From contig NZ_JAAKGV010000011.1 in assembly GCF_011043735.1 (NCBI RefSeq), forward strand, positions 62,001-126,000: a stretch of DNA of 64,000 nucleotides, written 5' to 3'. The first letter of the stretch is position 1; every line of letters starts with the position of its first letter. Positions 53,723 through 61,658 of this stretch are shown one piece after another. The DNA is from Methylobacterium sp. DB0501 (GTDB lineage: Bacteria > Pseudomonadota > Alphaproteobacteria > Rhizobiales > Beijerinckiaceae). Both the position numbers and the translations under genes were made by a program. Under the pieces are notes generated by a model. That model was not told the origin of the DNA, did no database searches, and saw nothing but the letters and a program-made list of their open reading frames with translations.

Positions 53723-55258
53723 ATGGCCGACAAGGATTCCGAACAGAAGCCGGATTTCGCCCGCGGGATCCCGGTGGCCGACCTGCCCGAGGGGGCGATG
53801 CTCGAGGGCGTGCTCGGCGAGGACAAGGTGCTGCTCCTGCGCCGCGACGGCCGGGTCCGGGCGATCGGCGCGCGCTGCACCCATCTCGGCGCGCCGATGG
53901 CCAAGGGGATCGTGGTAGAGGGAGAGGTGCGCTGCCCCTGGCACCATGCCCGCTTCAGCCTCGAGACCGGCGAGGCGGTCGGCGCACCGGCCTTCGATCC
54001 GCTGCCGTGCTACCGCGCCGAGGAGCGCGACGGCCGCATCACGGTGACCGGGCGGCGCCACGCCCCCGCGAAGTCCGCCGGCCGAGATCCCGGCCGGATC
54101 GTGATCGTCGGCGGCGGTGCCGGCGGCCATGCCTGCGCCGAGTGGCTCGCCCGGGCCGGCCACGGCGCCGCCGTGACCCTGGTGAGCGACGATCCCGATC
54201 CGCCCTACGACCGCACCTTCTGCTCGAAGCAGTATCTTTCCGGCAAGGCCAAGCGCGAGGCGACCCTGCTCGCCCCGAAGGGCTTCGACCGGGGCGAGGG
54301 CCCGCGCTACTTGCGCGACCGGGTGGTCTCCCTCGATCTCGGGGCCGAGGAGGCCGTCACCGCGGGCGGCGAGCGCCTGCCTTACGACGCCCTGGTGATC
54401 GCCACCGGCGCCGCGCCGCAGCGGCCCGACCTGCCGGGCTTCGACCGGCCCGAGGTCCACACCCTGCGCAGCCTCCGGGATGCCGACGCGCTGATCGCCG
54501 CGGCGGAGACCGCCCGGAGCGTCGCCGTGGTGGGGGCGAGCTTCATCGGCCTCGAAGTCGCCGCCGCGATGGTGGCCCGCGAGAAGACGGTGACCGTGGT
54601 GGCGCCCGACGCGGTGCCGCTGAAAAAAATCCTCGGCGAGGCGGTCGGCCGCTTCGTCCAGGGCCTGCACGAGGAGAAGGGCGTGACCTTCCGCCTCGGC
54701 CGCGAGGTGACGGGCTTCGACGGCAGCGCCCTCACCCTCGACGACGGCAGCCGGATCGAGGCCGACCTCGTCGTGCTCGGCACCGGCGTGGCACCCCGCA
54801 TCGACCTCGCCGAGGGGGCGGGCCTGGCGCTGGCGGGCAAGGACGAGGGCGGCGGCATCGCGGTCGACGGCACGCTTCGCGCCTCCGCCCCCGGGATCTA
54901 CGCGATCGGCGACGTCGCCGCCTATCCGGATCCGCGCAGCGGGCGGCGCCTGCGGGTCGAGCACTGGGTCCATGCCCAGCGCCAGGGCCAGCACGTCGCC
55001 CGCGCGCTGCTCGGCGAGGCGGCGCCGTTTTCCGAGACGCCGTTCTTCTGGAGCGGGCATTACGGCACCAGTCTGCGCTACGTGGGCCATGCCGGGTCGG
55101 CGGAGGATCCCCGGATCGAGGGTGACGTGGCGAAGGGCGATTTCGCCGTCATCTACCGGGAGGCCGGCCGCGATGCCGCGCTCGCGACCTGCAAGCGGGA
55201 CAAGCACTCGCTCGAGACCGAGGCGGCGTGGGACCGGGAGGCGCGGGCGAACGGCTGA
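53723..55258 (+). CDS. Rieske-domain FAD oxidoreductase (AIF/AIFL-like)
   Basis: A 511-residue fusion of an N-terminal Rieske [2Fe-2S] domain (about 12-105; ARCTHLGAPM and RCPWHHARFS supply the Cys/His ligands) and a pyridine-nucleotide disulphide oxidoreductase. The FAD loop is IVIVGGGAGGHACAEWLARA, then PPYDRTFCSKQYLSGKAKRE, NAD loop VAVVGASFIGLEVAAAMVAR, and GIYAIGDVAAYPDP. This architecture resembles AIF-like reductases and some oxygenase reductases. It may supply electrons to the adjacent P450 system or detoxify quinones. The ATG at 53723 follows AGAGGCAGG. Confidence 0.93.
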   Translation: MADKDSEQKPDFARGIPVADLPEGAMLEGVLGEDKVLLLRRDGRVRAIGARCTHLGAPMAKGIVVEGEVRCPWHHARFSLETGEAVGAPAFDPLPCYRAEERDGRITVTGRRHAPAKSAGRDPGRIVIVGGGAGGHACAEWLARAGHGAAVTLVSDDPDPPYDRTFCSKQYLSGKAKREATLLAPKGFDRGEGPRYLRDRVVSLDLGAEEAVTAGGERLPYDALVIATGAAPQRPDLPGFDRPEVHTLRSLRDADALIAAAETARSVAVVGASFIGLEVAAAMVAREKTVTVVAPDAVPLKKILGEAVGRFVQGLHEEKGVTFRLGREVTGFDGSALTLDDGSRIEADLVVLGTGVAPRIDLAEGAGLALAGKDEGGGIAVDGTLRASAPGIYAIGDVAAYPDPRSGRRLRVEHWVHAQRQGQHVARALLGEAAPFSETPFFWSGHYGTSLRYVGHAGSAEDPRIEGDVAKGDFAVIYREAGRDAALATCKRDKHSLETEAAWDREARANG

Positions 55259-55368
55259 TCGGGCGGGGCCGATCGTTCGGGTCCTGGCGCGCCGCCGGCT
55301 TGCGCCCGGGCCCGATCGCGGGCAGGTGGCGGGACGATGTCCACGGTCGAACAAGGACCCGTCCAGCG

Positions 55369-55851
55369 GTGCCGCGCGATGATTCCCCGGGCCTCGCCCG
55401 CCTCGAAGGCCTGATCGGCTACACCCTGCGGCGGGCGCAGGTCGCGGTGTCGCGCAGCTTCGTCGAGCTGTTCGCCGATCTCGACGTGCGCCAGAGCCAG
55501 CTCGGCGTGCTCACCGTCATCGAGGGCAGCCCGGGCCTGCGGCCGAGCCAAGTCGGCGCGGCGATCGGGATCAAGCGGGCCAATATCGGCCCGCTCCTCG
55601 ACGAGCTGGAGGCCCGCGCCCTGGTGCGCCGCGCGCCCGACCCCTCCGACCGCCGCTCGCATTCCCTGTTCCTGACCGAGGCCGGCGAGGCCCTGATGGC
55701 CGAGCTGCACCGCCGCGAGGCCGCCCACGAGGAGCGCATCGCCGCCTTCCTGAGCGCCGAGGAGCGGAGCGCGCTCCTCGGCCTGCTGCGGCGTCTGGAG
55801 CAGGGGGCGCGGGACGTGGCGGAGGACGAGGTGGCGGAAGAGACGGATTGA
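55369..55851 (+). CDS. MarR family transcriptional regulator
   Basis: A 160-residue winged-helix regulator. The DNA-binding part reads LRPSQVGAAIGIKRANIGPL and LDELEARALVRRAPDPSDRR with the characteristic wing and D-x-R-x-x motif; helices at both ends form the dimer interface. The start is GTG 55369, with AAGGA 12 bases upstream. It sits between the P450 block and the acyl-CoA cluster. In Rhodopseudomonas the MarR protein CouR controls hydroxycinnamate genes in response to the CoA thioester, a useful model here. A palindrome at 60572-60589 is a candidate target. Confidence 0.88.
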   Translation: MPRDDSPGLARLEGLIGYTLRRAQVAVSRSFVELFADLDVRQSQLGVLTVIEGSPGLRPSQVGAAIGIKRANIGPLLDELEARALVRRAPDPSDRRSHSLFLTEAGEALMAELHRREAAHEERIAAFLSAEERSALLGLLRRLEQGARDVAEDEVAEETD

Positions 55852-55968
55852 GCCCCATGCGACGTCCGATCGATGGCCCGGCGATGGTTGCGCAATCGCG
55901 TTCGCCGTGCGGACGCCGGCTTCGCTCGAGCGTGTGGCGGCTCCGGCTCCGCCGCGCGGGCTGGTGAG

Positions 55969-56000
55969 ACGAAGTCCGCAAGGGGTCGTCCGGACTTCGT
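55969..56000. terminator. Bidirectional hairpin between marR and the thioesterase gene
   Basis: ACGAAGTCCG (55969-55978) and CGGACTTCGT (55991-56000) form a perfect 10-base stem between convergent genes, ending two bases before the thioesterase stop. No T-run, so efficiency is uncertain. Confidence 0.55.
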
Positions 56001-56001
56001 A

Positions 56002-56460
56002 TCACTCCCCCCGGAACCGCCCGACCAGTTCCTCCGGAATCGGCGCCGCCTTCATCCGGGCCGGGTCGTCGGGGTGGCGGCCGGCCCAGACCCGGCGCTC
56101 GCGGCCCTCGACGGCGAGGTCGCCGGCATTGAGCAGGCGGTGGCGCACGGCAAAGCTCGAACGGCCCACATCCACCACCGTCGAGACGATCTCGACCCGG
56201 TCGCCGTAGCGCGAGGGCTTGAGGAAGCGCGCCCCGGTCTCGACCAGCGGGATGCCGAGAAGGTCGTAGCGCGCCAGCATCCCGGCCTTCGGCAGCCCGG
56301 TCGCCGCCTCGCACAGCATCGCGGTCGACCAGTCGAAGAAGTCGAAGAAGCGCGGGTTGAACACGATGCCGGCGGGGTCGCAATGGCCCCATTCCACCGT
56401 CAGGGTGCGGGTATGCGTGAAGCCCTCGTGGTCCGTGACGGGCTCTTGCGGCGAGGTCAT
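56002..56460 (-). CDS. Acyl-CoA thioesterase, 4-hydroxybenzoyl-CoA thioesterase type
   Basis: A 152-residue hot-dog fold protein. The signature VEWGHCDPAGIVFNPRFFDF (about 23-42) with the catalytic Asp28 matches 4-hydroxybenzoyl-CoA and related thioesterases. The partner helix and strand features (GDRVEIVSTVVDVGRSSFAV) are normal. Its start overlaps the feruloyl-CoA-synthase-like gene stop by four bases, so it is the fourth gene of a minus-strand operon. Its role may be to release a free acid or betaine from CoA, as the thioesterase does in carnitine catabolism, but the substrate is not known. Confidence 0.9.
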   Translation of the reverse strand: MTSPQEPVTDHEGFTHTRTLTVEWGHCDPAGIVFNPRFFDFFDWSTAMLCEAATGLPKAGMLARYDLLGIPLVETGARFLKPSRYGDRVEIVSTVVDVGRSSFAVRHRLLNAGDLAVEGRERRVWAGRHPDDPARMKAAPIPEELVGRFRGE

Positions 56461-58262
56461 GCGGTCTCCGGCAGGATGATGTCGGGGGAAAAAGGCGCGG
56501 CGTAGAGGCGGGCGACCGCCTCGGCCCGGTTGCGCAGCACGCCGCGCTGGTTGATCGAGCCCTTGTCGGTCACCTCGTCGCGATCGAGGGCCGGCGGCTC
56601 GGCGAGCGGCAGCAGGCGGGCGATGCGGTTCGACGAGCCAGTCGCCCGTTGCGCGAAGGCCCCGAGGCGCCGGGCGAATTCGCGCCGCAGGGCCGGATGG
56701 GCGAGGACGGCGTCGTCGCCGCCGGTCTCGCCGCAGAGGGCCCGGCAGGCGGCGAGGTCGGGGAAGACCAGGGCCGTGACCTCGTCCCGCGCCTCGCCGG
56801 CGATGGCGACGTCGCGCACCAGCGGCTGGAACGCGTCGAGGAAGGCGGCGCGCAACGGCCCGACGCTGACCCAGACACCGGTGGTGAGCTTGAAATCCTC
56901 GTTCAGGCGCCCGTCGAAGGTGAAGCCGCGGTGGGGATCGTCGGGATCGACCGGCACCAGCGCGTCGCCGAGCCGGTAGAATCCCTCCTCGTCGAAGGCC
57001 GTCGCCGTCAGGTCCGGCCGGCGCCAGTAGCCGGGGGTGACGTTGGGCCCGCGCACCCGCGCCTCGCGCTTCGTCCCGACGGGCGCGACCTTCAGTTCGA
57101 CGCCGGGAGCCGGCAGGCCGACCTGGCCGGCCTTGGCCGGGCGGTCGTCGGTGACGAGGGCGAGGGGGGCGGTCTCGGTGGCCCCGAGACCCGTCACCAT
57201 CGGCACCGTCCGGCCGATGGTCCGGCGGGCGAGGTCGTCGATCGCGTCCCAGACCGGCTGCGGCAGGCCGGCGGCGGCGAAGAAGGTGACCTGGAGCCGG
57301 CTGAAGAAGTTCTGCCGCAATTCGGCATCGTCGCGCAGGTGCGGCACCAGCGCCTCGAAGCCCTTCGGCACCGTGAGGTAGAGCGTCGGCGCCACCTCGC
57401 GCAGGGCCCGCACCGTCTCGCGGATACCGCTCGGGGTCGGCCGGCCCTCGTCGATGTGCAGGGTGCCGCCATTCGCCAGCACCAGGTTGAAGTTGTGGTT
57501 GCCCCCGAAGGTGTGGTGCCAGGGCAGCCAGTCGACCATCACCGGCGGCTCGGCCGTGAGCGCGGGGAAGCGCGCCTGCAGCATCGCCTGGTTGGCGGCG
57601 AGCATCCGGTGCGTGTTCACCACCGCCTTCGGCACGCCGGTGGAGCCGGAGGTGAACAGGAGCTTTGCCACCGTCTCCGGTGCCACCGCCGCGTGGGCGG
57701 CGGCTACGGCTCCAGGATCGTGGGCCTGCATCAGGTCCGCGAACGGTGTCGCGGCCCGGCCGATCGCCGCGCCGTCGCCGATCACCACTTCGGTCCCGGC
57801 CGGGACCGCGGCTGCGATGGCAGGAGCGTACGTGGCCCCTTCCGCCGCGAAGACGAGGCCGGGGGTGAGCAGCTCCACGATCGCCCGCAGGCGGGCATGG
57901 TCCTGCGACACGGTGGAATAGGCCGGCGAGACCGGCGCCACCGCGATGCCGACATGGAGCGCGGCCAGCGAGAGCAGCGCGTGCTCGAAGCCGTTGCCGG
58001 ACAGGATCATCACCGGCCGCTCGGCCGAGAGGTTGCGCGTCAGCAGCGCCGCGGCGATCCGCTCGACGGTCTGGAGCGCCGCCCCGTAGGTCAGGGACTC
58101 GGCGCCCTCCGGGCCGCGCCGGACCAGGAACGGCCTGTCCGGCGCCTCGGCGGCGTGGCGGGTCAGGTGCGCGGTCAGGCGCTCCGGGTAGGGCGGCAGC
58201 GCGGCCCTGGCGGTGACGAGCAAGCTGCCGTCCGCGCGCGCGACGAAACGATGCGTGTCCAT
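56457..58262 (-). CDS. Feruloyl-CoA-synthase-like acyl-CoA ligase
   Basis: A 601-residue adenylate-forming ligase of the feruloyl-CoA synthase subgroup. Motifs: LLFTSGSTGVPKAVVNTHRM (ATP loop, about 205-224), VDWLPWHHTFGGNHNFNLVL (family-specific), VTGLGATETAPLAL, and FDGRLNEDFKLTTGVWVSVG near the hinge. It should activate an aromatic or other carboxylic acid with ATP and CoA in the cytosol. CouB/Fcs enzymes acting on ferulate and p-coumarate are the closest known functions; substrate is not proven here. It sits between the thioesterase and a periplasmic binding protein gene. Confidence 0.9.
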   Translation of the reverse strand: MDTHRFVARADGSLLVTARAALPPYPERLTAHLTRHAAEAPDRPFLVRRGPEGAESLTYGAALQTVERIAAALLTRNLSAERPVMILSGNGFEHALLSLAALHVGIAVAPVSPAYSTVSQDHARLRAIVELLTPGLVFAAEGATYAPAIAAAVPAGTEVVIGDGAAIGRAATPFADLMQAHDPGAVAAAHAAVAPETVAKLLFTSGSTGVPKAVVNTHRMLAANQAMLQARFPALTAEPPVMVDWLPWHHTFGGNHNFNLVLANGGTLHIDEGRPTPSGIRETVRALREVAPTLYLTVPKGFEALVPHLRDDAELRQNFFSRLQVTFFAAAGLPQPVWDAIDDLARRTIGRTVPMVTGLGATETAPLALVTDDRPAKAGQVGLPAPGVELKVAPVGTKREARVRGPNVTPGYWRRPDLTATAFDEEGFYRLGDALVPVDPDDPHRGFTFDGRLNEDFKLTTGVWVSVGPLRAAFLDAFQPLVRDVAIAGEARDEVTALVFPDLAACRALCGETGGDDAVLAHPALRREFARRLGAFAQRATGSSNRIARLLPLAEPPALDRDEVTDKGSINQRGVLRNRAEAVARLYAAPFSPDIILPETA

Positions 58263-58266
58263 CGCC

Positions 58267-59481
58267 TCACCCCTTCACCAACGGGCAGCCGCCCTCGGAG
58301 AGCGGGCGCCAGGCCTCTTCGGCCGGCACGGTGCGGACCGGCTTGAAATAGTCCCAGCCGCCCTTGCTCTCGGCGGGCGTCTTGGTGGTCAGCAGGTACA
58401 TCGGGTGGAGCTTGCGCCCGTCCTCGCGGATGCGGCCCTTGCCGAAGATCGGATCGTCGGTCGGCATCGCCTTCATGGCCGCCACCACCGCCCGGCCGTC
58501 GCCCGCGTCCTTCACGGTGCCCAGCGCCTTCAGGTAATGCTCCACCGCCGAGTAGACGCCGGCCTGCATGTCGTTCGGCATGGCGTGGCGCGGGTGGCGG
58601 GCGGCATAGCGCGCCGCGAAGGCCCGGGTGCCGTCGTTGAGGTCCCAGTAATACGGCGTGACGATGTAGACGCCCTGGGTCGCCTTGAGGCCGAGTGCCG
58701 GCATGTTGGTGATGTTGAGGATCAGCCCGGCGAGGCGCTGCCCGGGCGCGATGCCGAACTCCGCCGCCTGCTTCAAGGCGTTGGAGGTATCGTCGCCGGC
58801 ATTCGCCAGCCCGATCACGTCGGCGCCCGAGCTTTGGGCCTGGAGCAGGAAGGACGAGAAGTCGGCGGTGCCGAGGGGATGGCGCGACGTCCCCTTCACG
58901 CTGCCGCCCATGGCCTTCACCTCCTCGGCGGCCGAGCCTTCGAGGTCCTTGCCGAAGGTGTAGTCGGCGGTGAGGAAGTACCAGGACTTCCCGCCCTGCT
59001 GCACCAGGGCCTTCGCGAGAGCATGGCCGAGCGACCAGGTGTCGTAGGTCCAGTGCACGGTGTTGGGCGAGCATTGCTTGCCGGTGAGCTCGGCGGTGCC
59101 GGCGCCCGAGCCGATGAACACCTTGTTCTTCTCCCGCGCCAGGTTCGACACCGCGAGCGCCACGGCGGAGTTCGGCACGTCGACGATCAGGTCGACGCCG
59201 TCCTGATCGAACCAGCGCCGGGCGATCGAGGCGCCGATATCGGTCTTGTTCTGGTGGTCGGCCGAGACCAGCTCGACCGGGCGCCCGGCCTGTTTCGCGA
59301 AATCCTCGATGGCGAGCTGCGCGGCGATGACCGAGCCCTGGCCCTGGTAGTCGGCGTAAGGACCCGACATGTCGTTGAGGACGCCGATCTTCACCGGCCG
59401 CTCGGCGGCGAAGGCGGGAGCGAGCAGGGACAGGAGGGCGGCGAGCGCAGGGGCGAGCCGGCGGATGGGGCGACGGGGCAT
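58267..59481 (-). CDS. ABC transporter periplasmic substrate-binding protein (type I, Peripla_BP_6)
   Basis: A 404-residue exported binding protein. Signal peptide (RLAPALAALLSLLAPAFAAE, cleavage near 26), then the two-lobed fold with VKIGVLNDMSGPYADYQGQG, SADHQNKTDIGASIARRWFD, VPNSAVALAVSNLAREKNKV and a late NDMQAGVYSAVEHYLKA. This family supplies ABC importers of branched-chain amino acids, urea or, as CouP, hydroxycinnamates. No permease or ATPase gene is in the window. It is paralogous to the binding protein at 62555 and shares a C-terminal CPLV motif with it. Confidence 0.92.
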   Translation of the reverse strand: MPRRPIRRLAPALAALLSLLAPAFAAERPVKIGVLNDMSGPYADYQGQGSVIAAQLAIEDFAKQAGRPVELVSADHQNKTDIGASIARRWFDQDGVDLIVDVPNSAVALAVSNLAREKNKVFIGSGAGTAELTGKQCSPNTVHWTYDTWSLGHALAKALVQQGGKSWYFLTADYTFGKDLEGSAAEEVKAMGGSVKGTSRHPLGTADFSSFLLQAQSSGADVIGLANAGDDTSNALKQAAEFGIAPGQRLAGLILNITNMPALGLKATQGVYIVTPYYWDLNDGTRAFAARYAARHPRHAMPNDMQAGVYSAVEHYLKALGTVKDAGDGRAVVAAMKAMPTDDPIFGKGRIREDGRKLHPMYLLTTKTPAESKGGWDYFKPVRTVPAEEAWRPLSEGGCPLVKG

Positions 59482-59588
59482 GGTTCCTCCGGAGGAGTGG
59501 GGCCGGTCTTGGTGTCGGCTCGTGGAATTCGGTGTGGGGAAATCGGCGCGTCGTCTTTGTCTTGCCGATCAAAGATCAGTCGCGGGAT

Positions 59589-59630
59589 CCCCTCTCCCGT
59601 GTGGGAGAGGGGGAATCGCGTTTTACTTTT
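59589..59630. terminator. Strong GC hairpin followed by a T-rich run
   Basis: CCCCTCTCCC (59589-59598) and GGGAGAGGGG (59603-59612) close on GTGT, flanked by CGCG pairs, followed on the plus strand by TTTTACTTTT. The neighbouring genes are both minus-strand, so orientation does not suit an intrinsic terminator for them; it may be a repetitive palindrome or block antisense transcription. Confidence 0.4.
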
Positions 59631-59716
59631 ATTCGCTGCGTTTCCACCGCTCAGGGTCGTCCCGGGGCTCCGGAACGACGCGGAGGGATTCACGGCGCCG
59701 GCGGGTGATAGGGCGC

Positions 59717-60508
59717 CTACTCCCTCACCTTCTTCGCCCGCCCCTCCAGGAACTCCGCCAATCGCCGCTTCGCCTCGGCGTCGCTCTGCGCCACCGCGGT
59801 CATGAGGGCCTCCGTCAGGTATCCCGTCGCCGGGTCGGCCTCGGCGATGCGCGGCAGGGCGTGGATCAGGGCGTAGTTGGTGAGCGGTGCATTCTCGGCC
59901 GCCCGGGCGGCGAGCTGGATCGCGCGCTCCAGCCCCTCCCCCGGCGGCATGACGTAGTGCGACAGGCCGAGCCGCTCGCCGCTCTCGGCATCGTGGACCC
60001 GGCCGGTCAGCATCATGTCGCGCATCCGCGACACGCCGATCAGCCGCGGCAGCCGCACCGAGGCGCCGCCGCCGACGAAGATGCCGCGCTGGCCCTCCGG
60101 CAGGGCGTAGAAGGCGGACGACTCGGCCACCCGCAGGTGGGCCGACAGCGCCAGTTCCAGACCGCCGCCGATCACCGCCCCTTTCAGCGCCGCCACCACC
60201 GGCACCCGCCCGAACTCGATCTCGTGGAAGGCCCGGTGCCACATCCGCGAGTGCAGCATCCCGGCCGGCGCGTCGCGCTCGGTCAGTTCGGCGAGGTCGA
60301 GCCCGGCACAGAAATGCGGGCCCTCCGCGGCGATGACGAGGGCGCGCACGTCGTCGGGCAGGCCCCGGGCGATGCGCTCGAGCCCCAGCACCATGCCGTC
60401 GTCGAGGGCATTGCGCTTGTGCGGGCGGTTCAGGGTGACGATCGCCACGGCATCCCGCCGGGTGACGACCAGGGACTCGGTACCGAGGCCCGACAGGTCC
60501 TCCGCCAT
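59717..60508 (-). CDS. Enoyl-CoA hydratase/isomerase (crotonase) family protein
   Basis: A 263-residue crotonase. VVTRRDAVAIVTLNRPHKRN, the oxyanion-hole segment GPHFCAGLDLAEL and GAVIGGGLELALSAHLRVAE are typical; the acid site lies in the region ALPEGQRGIFVGGGASVRLP. GGAGG lies about nine bases before the ATG at 60508, which is preferred over an in-frame start at 60547. In cou-type clusters this position is taken by the hydroxycinnamoyl-CoA hydratase-lyase; the sequence alone does not show lyase activity. It is divergent from the dehydrogenase gene. Confidence 0.9.
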   Translation of the reverse strand: MAEDLSGLGTESLVVTRRDAVAIVTLNRPHKRNALDDGMVLGLERIARGLPDDVRALVIAAEGPHFCAGLDLAELTERDAPAGMLHSRMWHRAFHEIEFGRVPVVAALKGAVIGGGLELALSAHLRVAESSAFYALPEGQRGIFVGGGASVRLPRLIGVSRMRDMMLTGRVHDAESGERLGLSHYVMPPGEGLERAIQLAARAAENAPLTNYALIHALPRIAEADPATGYLTEALMTAVAQSDAEAKRRLAEFLEGRAKKVRE

Positions 60509-60571
60509 ATCGGCGTTCCTCCGATTCTCGCTCCGGCCGTTTCGCACCGGATTGCCAAACCTGATTTGTAA

Positions 60572-60589
60572 TGTGATATAACTATCTCA
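60572..60589. promoter_or_regulatory. Palindromic operator candidate in the divergent promoter
   Basis: TGTGATA-TAAC-TATCTCA, one mismatch in the 7-base arms, in an AT-rich part of the 136-base gap between the crotonase and dehydrogenase genes. Size and symmetry suit a MarR-family dimer, and a MarR gene lies 4.7 kb away in the same cluster. Confidence 0.55.
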
Positions 60590-60644
60590 ACGGGTCAATC
60601 GGGCGACAAGCCCTGACAGAGGCCCGATCAGGGAGGGCGCCGCG

Positions 60645-61628
60645 ATGGATGACGCGAGCGGGCAGGCGAGAGACCCAGGCCCCGGGTACCGCACGGCCAT
60701 CGGACGGGTGGCGGTGGTCGGCACCGGCGTCATCGGGGCGTCGTGGGTGTCGCTGTGTCTGGCCCACGGCCTCGACGTCGTCGCCACCGACCCGGCCCCC
60801 GGCGCGGAAGACGCCTTGCGCGGGACGGTCGCCCGGCACTGGCCGGTCCTCGAACAGATCGGCCTGGGCGCCGGCGCCTCGCCCGACCGCCTGACCTTCG
60901 TCGCCGGGCCGGAAGAGGCCGCGGCCCAAGCCGATTTCGTGCAGGAGAACGGGCCCGAGCGCCTGGAGATCAAGCGCGAGACCTTCGCCCGCCTCGACGC
61001 CGCGGCCGCGCCCGACGTGGTGCTGGCGACCAGCTCCTCCGGCCTGACGCCGAGCGCGGTCCAGACCGCCTGCCGTTTCCCGGGCCGGGTGGTGCTCGGC
61101 CACCCCTTCAACCCGCCCCACCTGGTGCCGCTGGTCGAGGTTCTGGGGGGAGAGCGGACCGACGAGGGCGCCATCGCCGCCGCGACGACGTTCTACGCGC
61201 GCATCGGCAAGCGGCCGATCCGCCTGCGGCGCGAACTCGTCGGCCACGTCGCCAACCGGCTCCAGGCGGCTTTGTGGCGCGAGGCGTTCCACCTCGTCGG
61301 GACGGGAGCCGCCACGGTGGCCGACATCGACGCCGCCATCGCCCACGGGCCGGGCCTGCGCTGGGCCCTGATGGGGCCGTGCCTGCTCAACCACCTGTCG
61401 GGCGGGCCCGGGGGGCTGGCCCACACGCTCGACCATCTCGGGCCGCTGATGGAGGCGATGTGGGCCGATCTCGGCGACCCGCGCCTGACGCCCGAACTCA
61501 AGGCGACCCTCGTCCAGGGCCTCGAAGAGGCGCTCGGACAGCGCGACCGGGACGCCATGGTGGCGCAGCGCGACCGGCTCCTCGTCGACCTCGTCCGGCA
61601 GAAGCGCGAGGCGCCGGACCTGCCGTAA
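60645..61628 (+). CDS. 3-hydroxyacyl-CoA dehydrogenase family, L-carnitine-dehydrogenase-like
   Basis: A 327-residue NAD-dependent dehydrogenase. The Rossmann loop VAVVGTGVIGASWVSLCLAH (about 23-42) is followed by VQENGPERLEIKRETF, ATSSSGLTPSAVQ, and the catalytic-His GRVVLGHPFNPPHLVPLVEV. The spacing and the P-F-N-P-x-x-L-x-P-L-V-E-V block resemble L-carnitine dehydrogenase and lambda-crystallin-type enzymes more than fatty-acid FadB domains. It would oxidise a beta-hydroxy acid or its CoA ester to a beta-keto product, which the BKACE enzyme encoded 30 bases downstream could cleave. Confidence 0.88.
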   Translation: MDDASGQARDPGPGYRTAIGRVAVVGTGVIGASWVSLCLAHGLDVVATDPAPGAEDALRGTVARHWPVLEQIGLGAGASPDRLTFVAGPEEAAAQADFVQENGPERLEIKRETFARLDAAAAPDVVLATSSSGLTPSAVQTACRFPGRVVLGHPFNPPHLVPLVEVLGGERTDEGAIAAATTFYARIGKRPIRLRRELVGHVANRLQAALWREAFHLVGTGAATVADIDAAIAHGPGLRWALMGPCLLNHLSGGPGGLAHTLDHLGPLMEAMWADLGDPRLTPELKATLVQGLEEALGQRDRDAMVAQRDRLLVDLVRQKREAPDLP

Positions 61629-61658
61629 TCACTCGTCGACCAACCCAGGGAGGACAAC

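Noticed and set aside
51676..55125. A 1149-codon frame spanning the reductase, P450 and Rieske genes
   Set aside because: It is an alternative-frame reading of three well-supported genes and shows only low-complexity Arg/Pro/Ala sequence.
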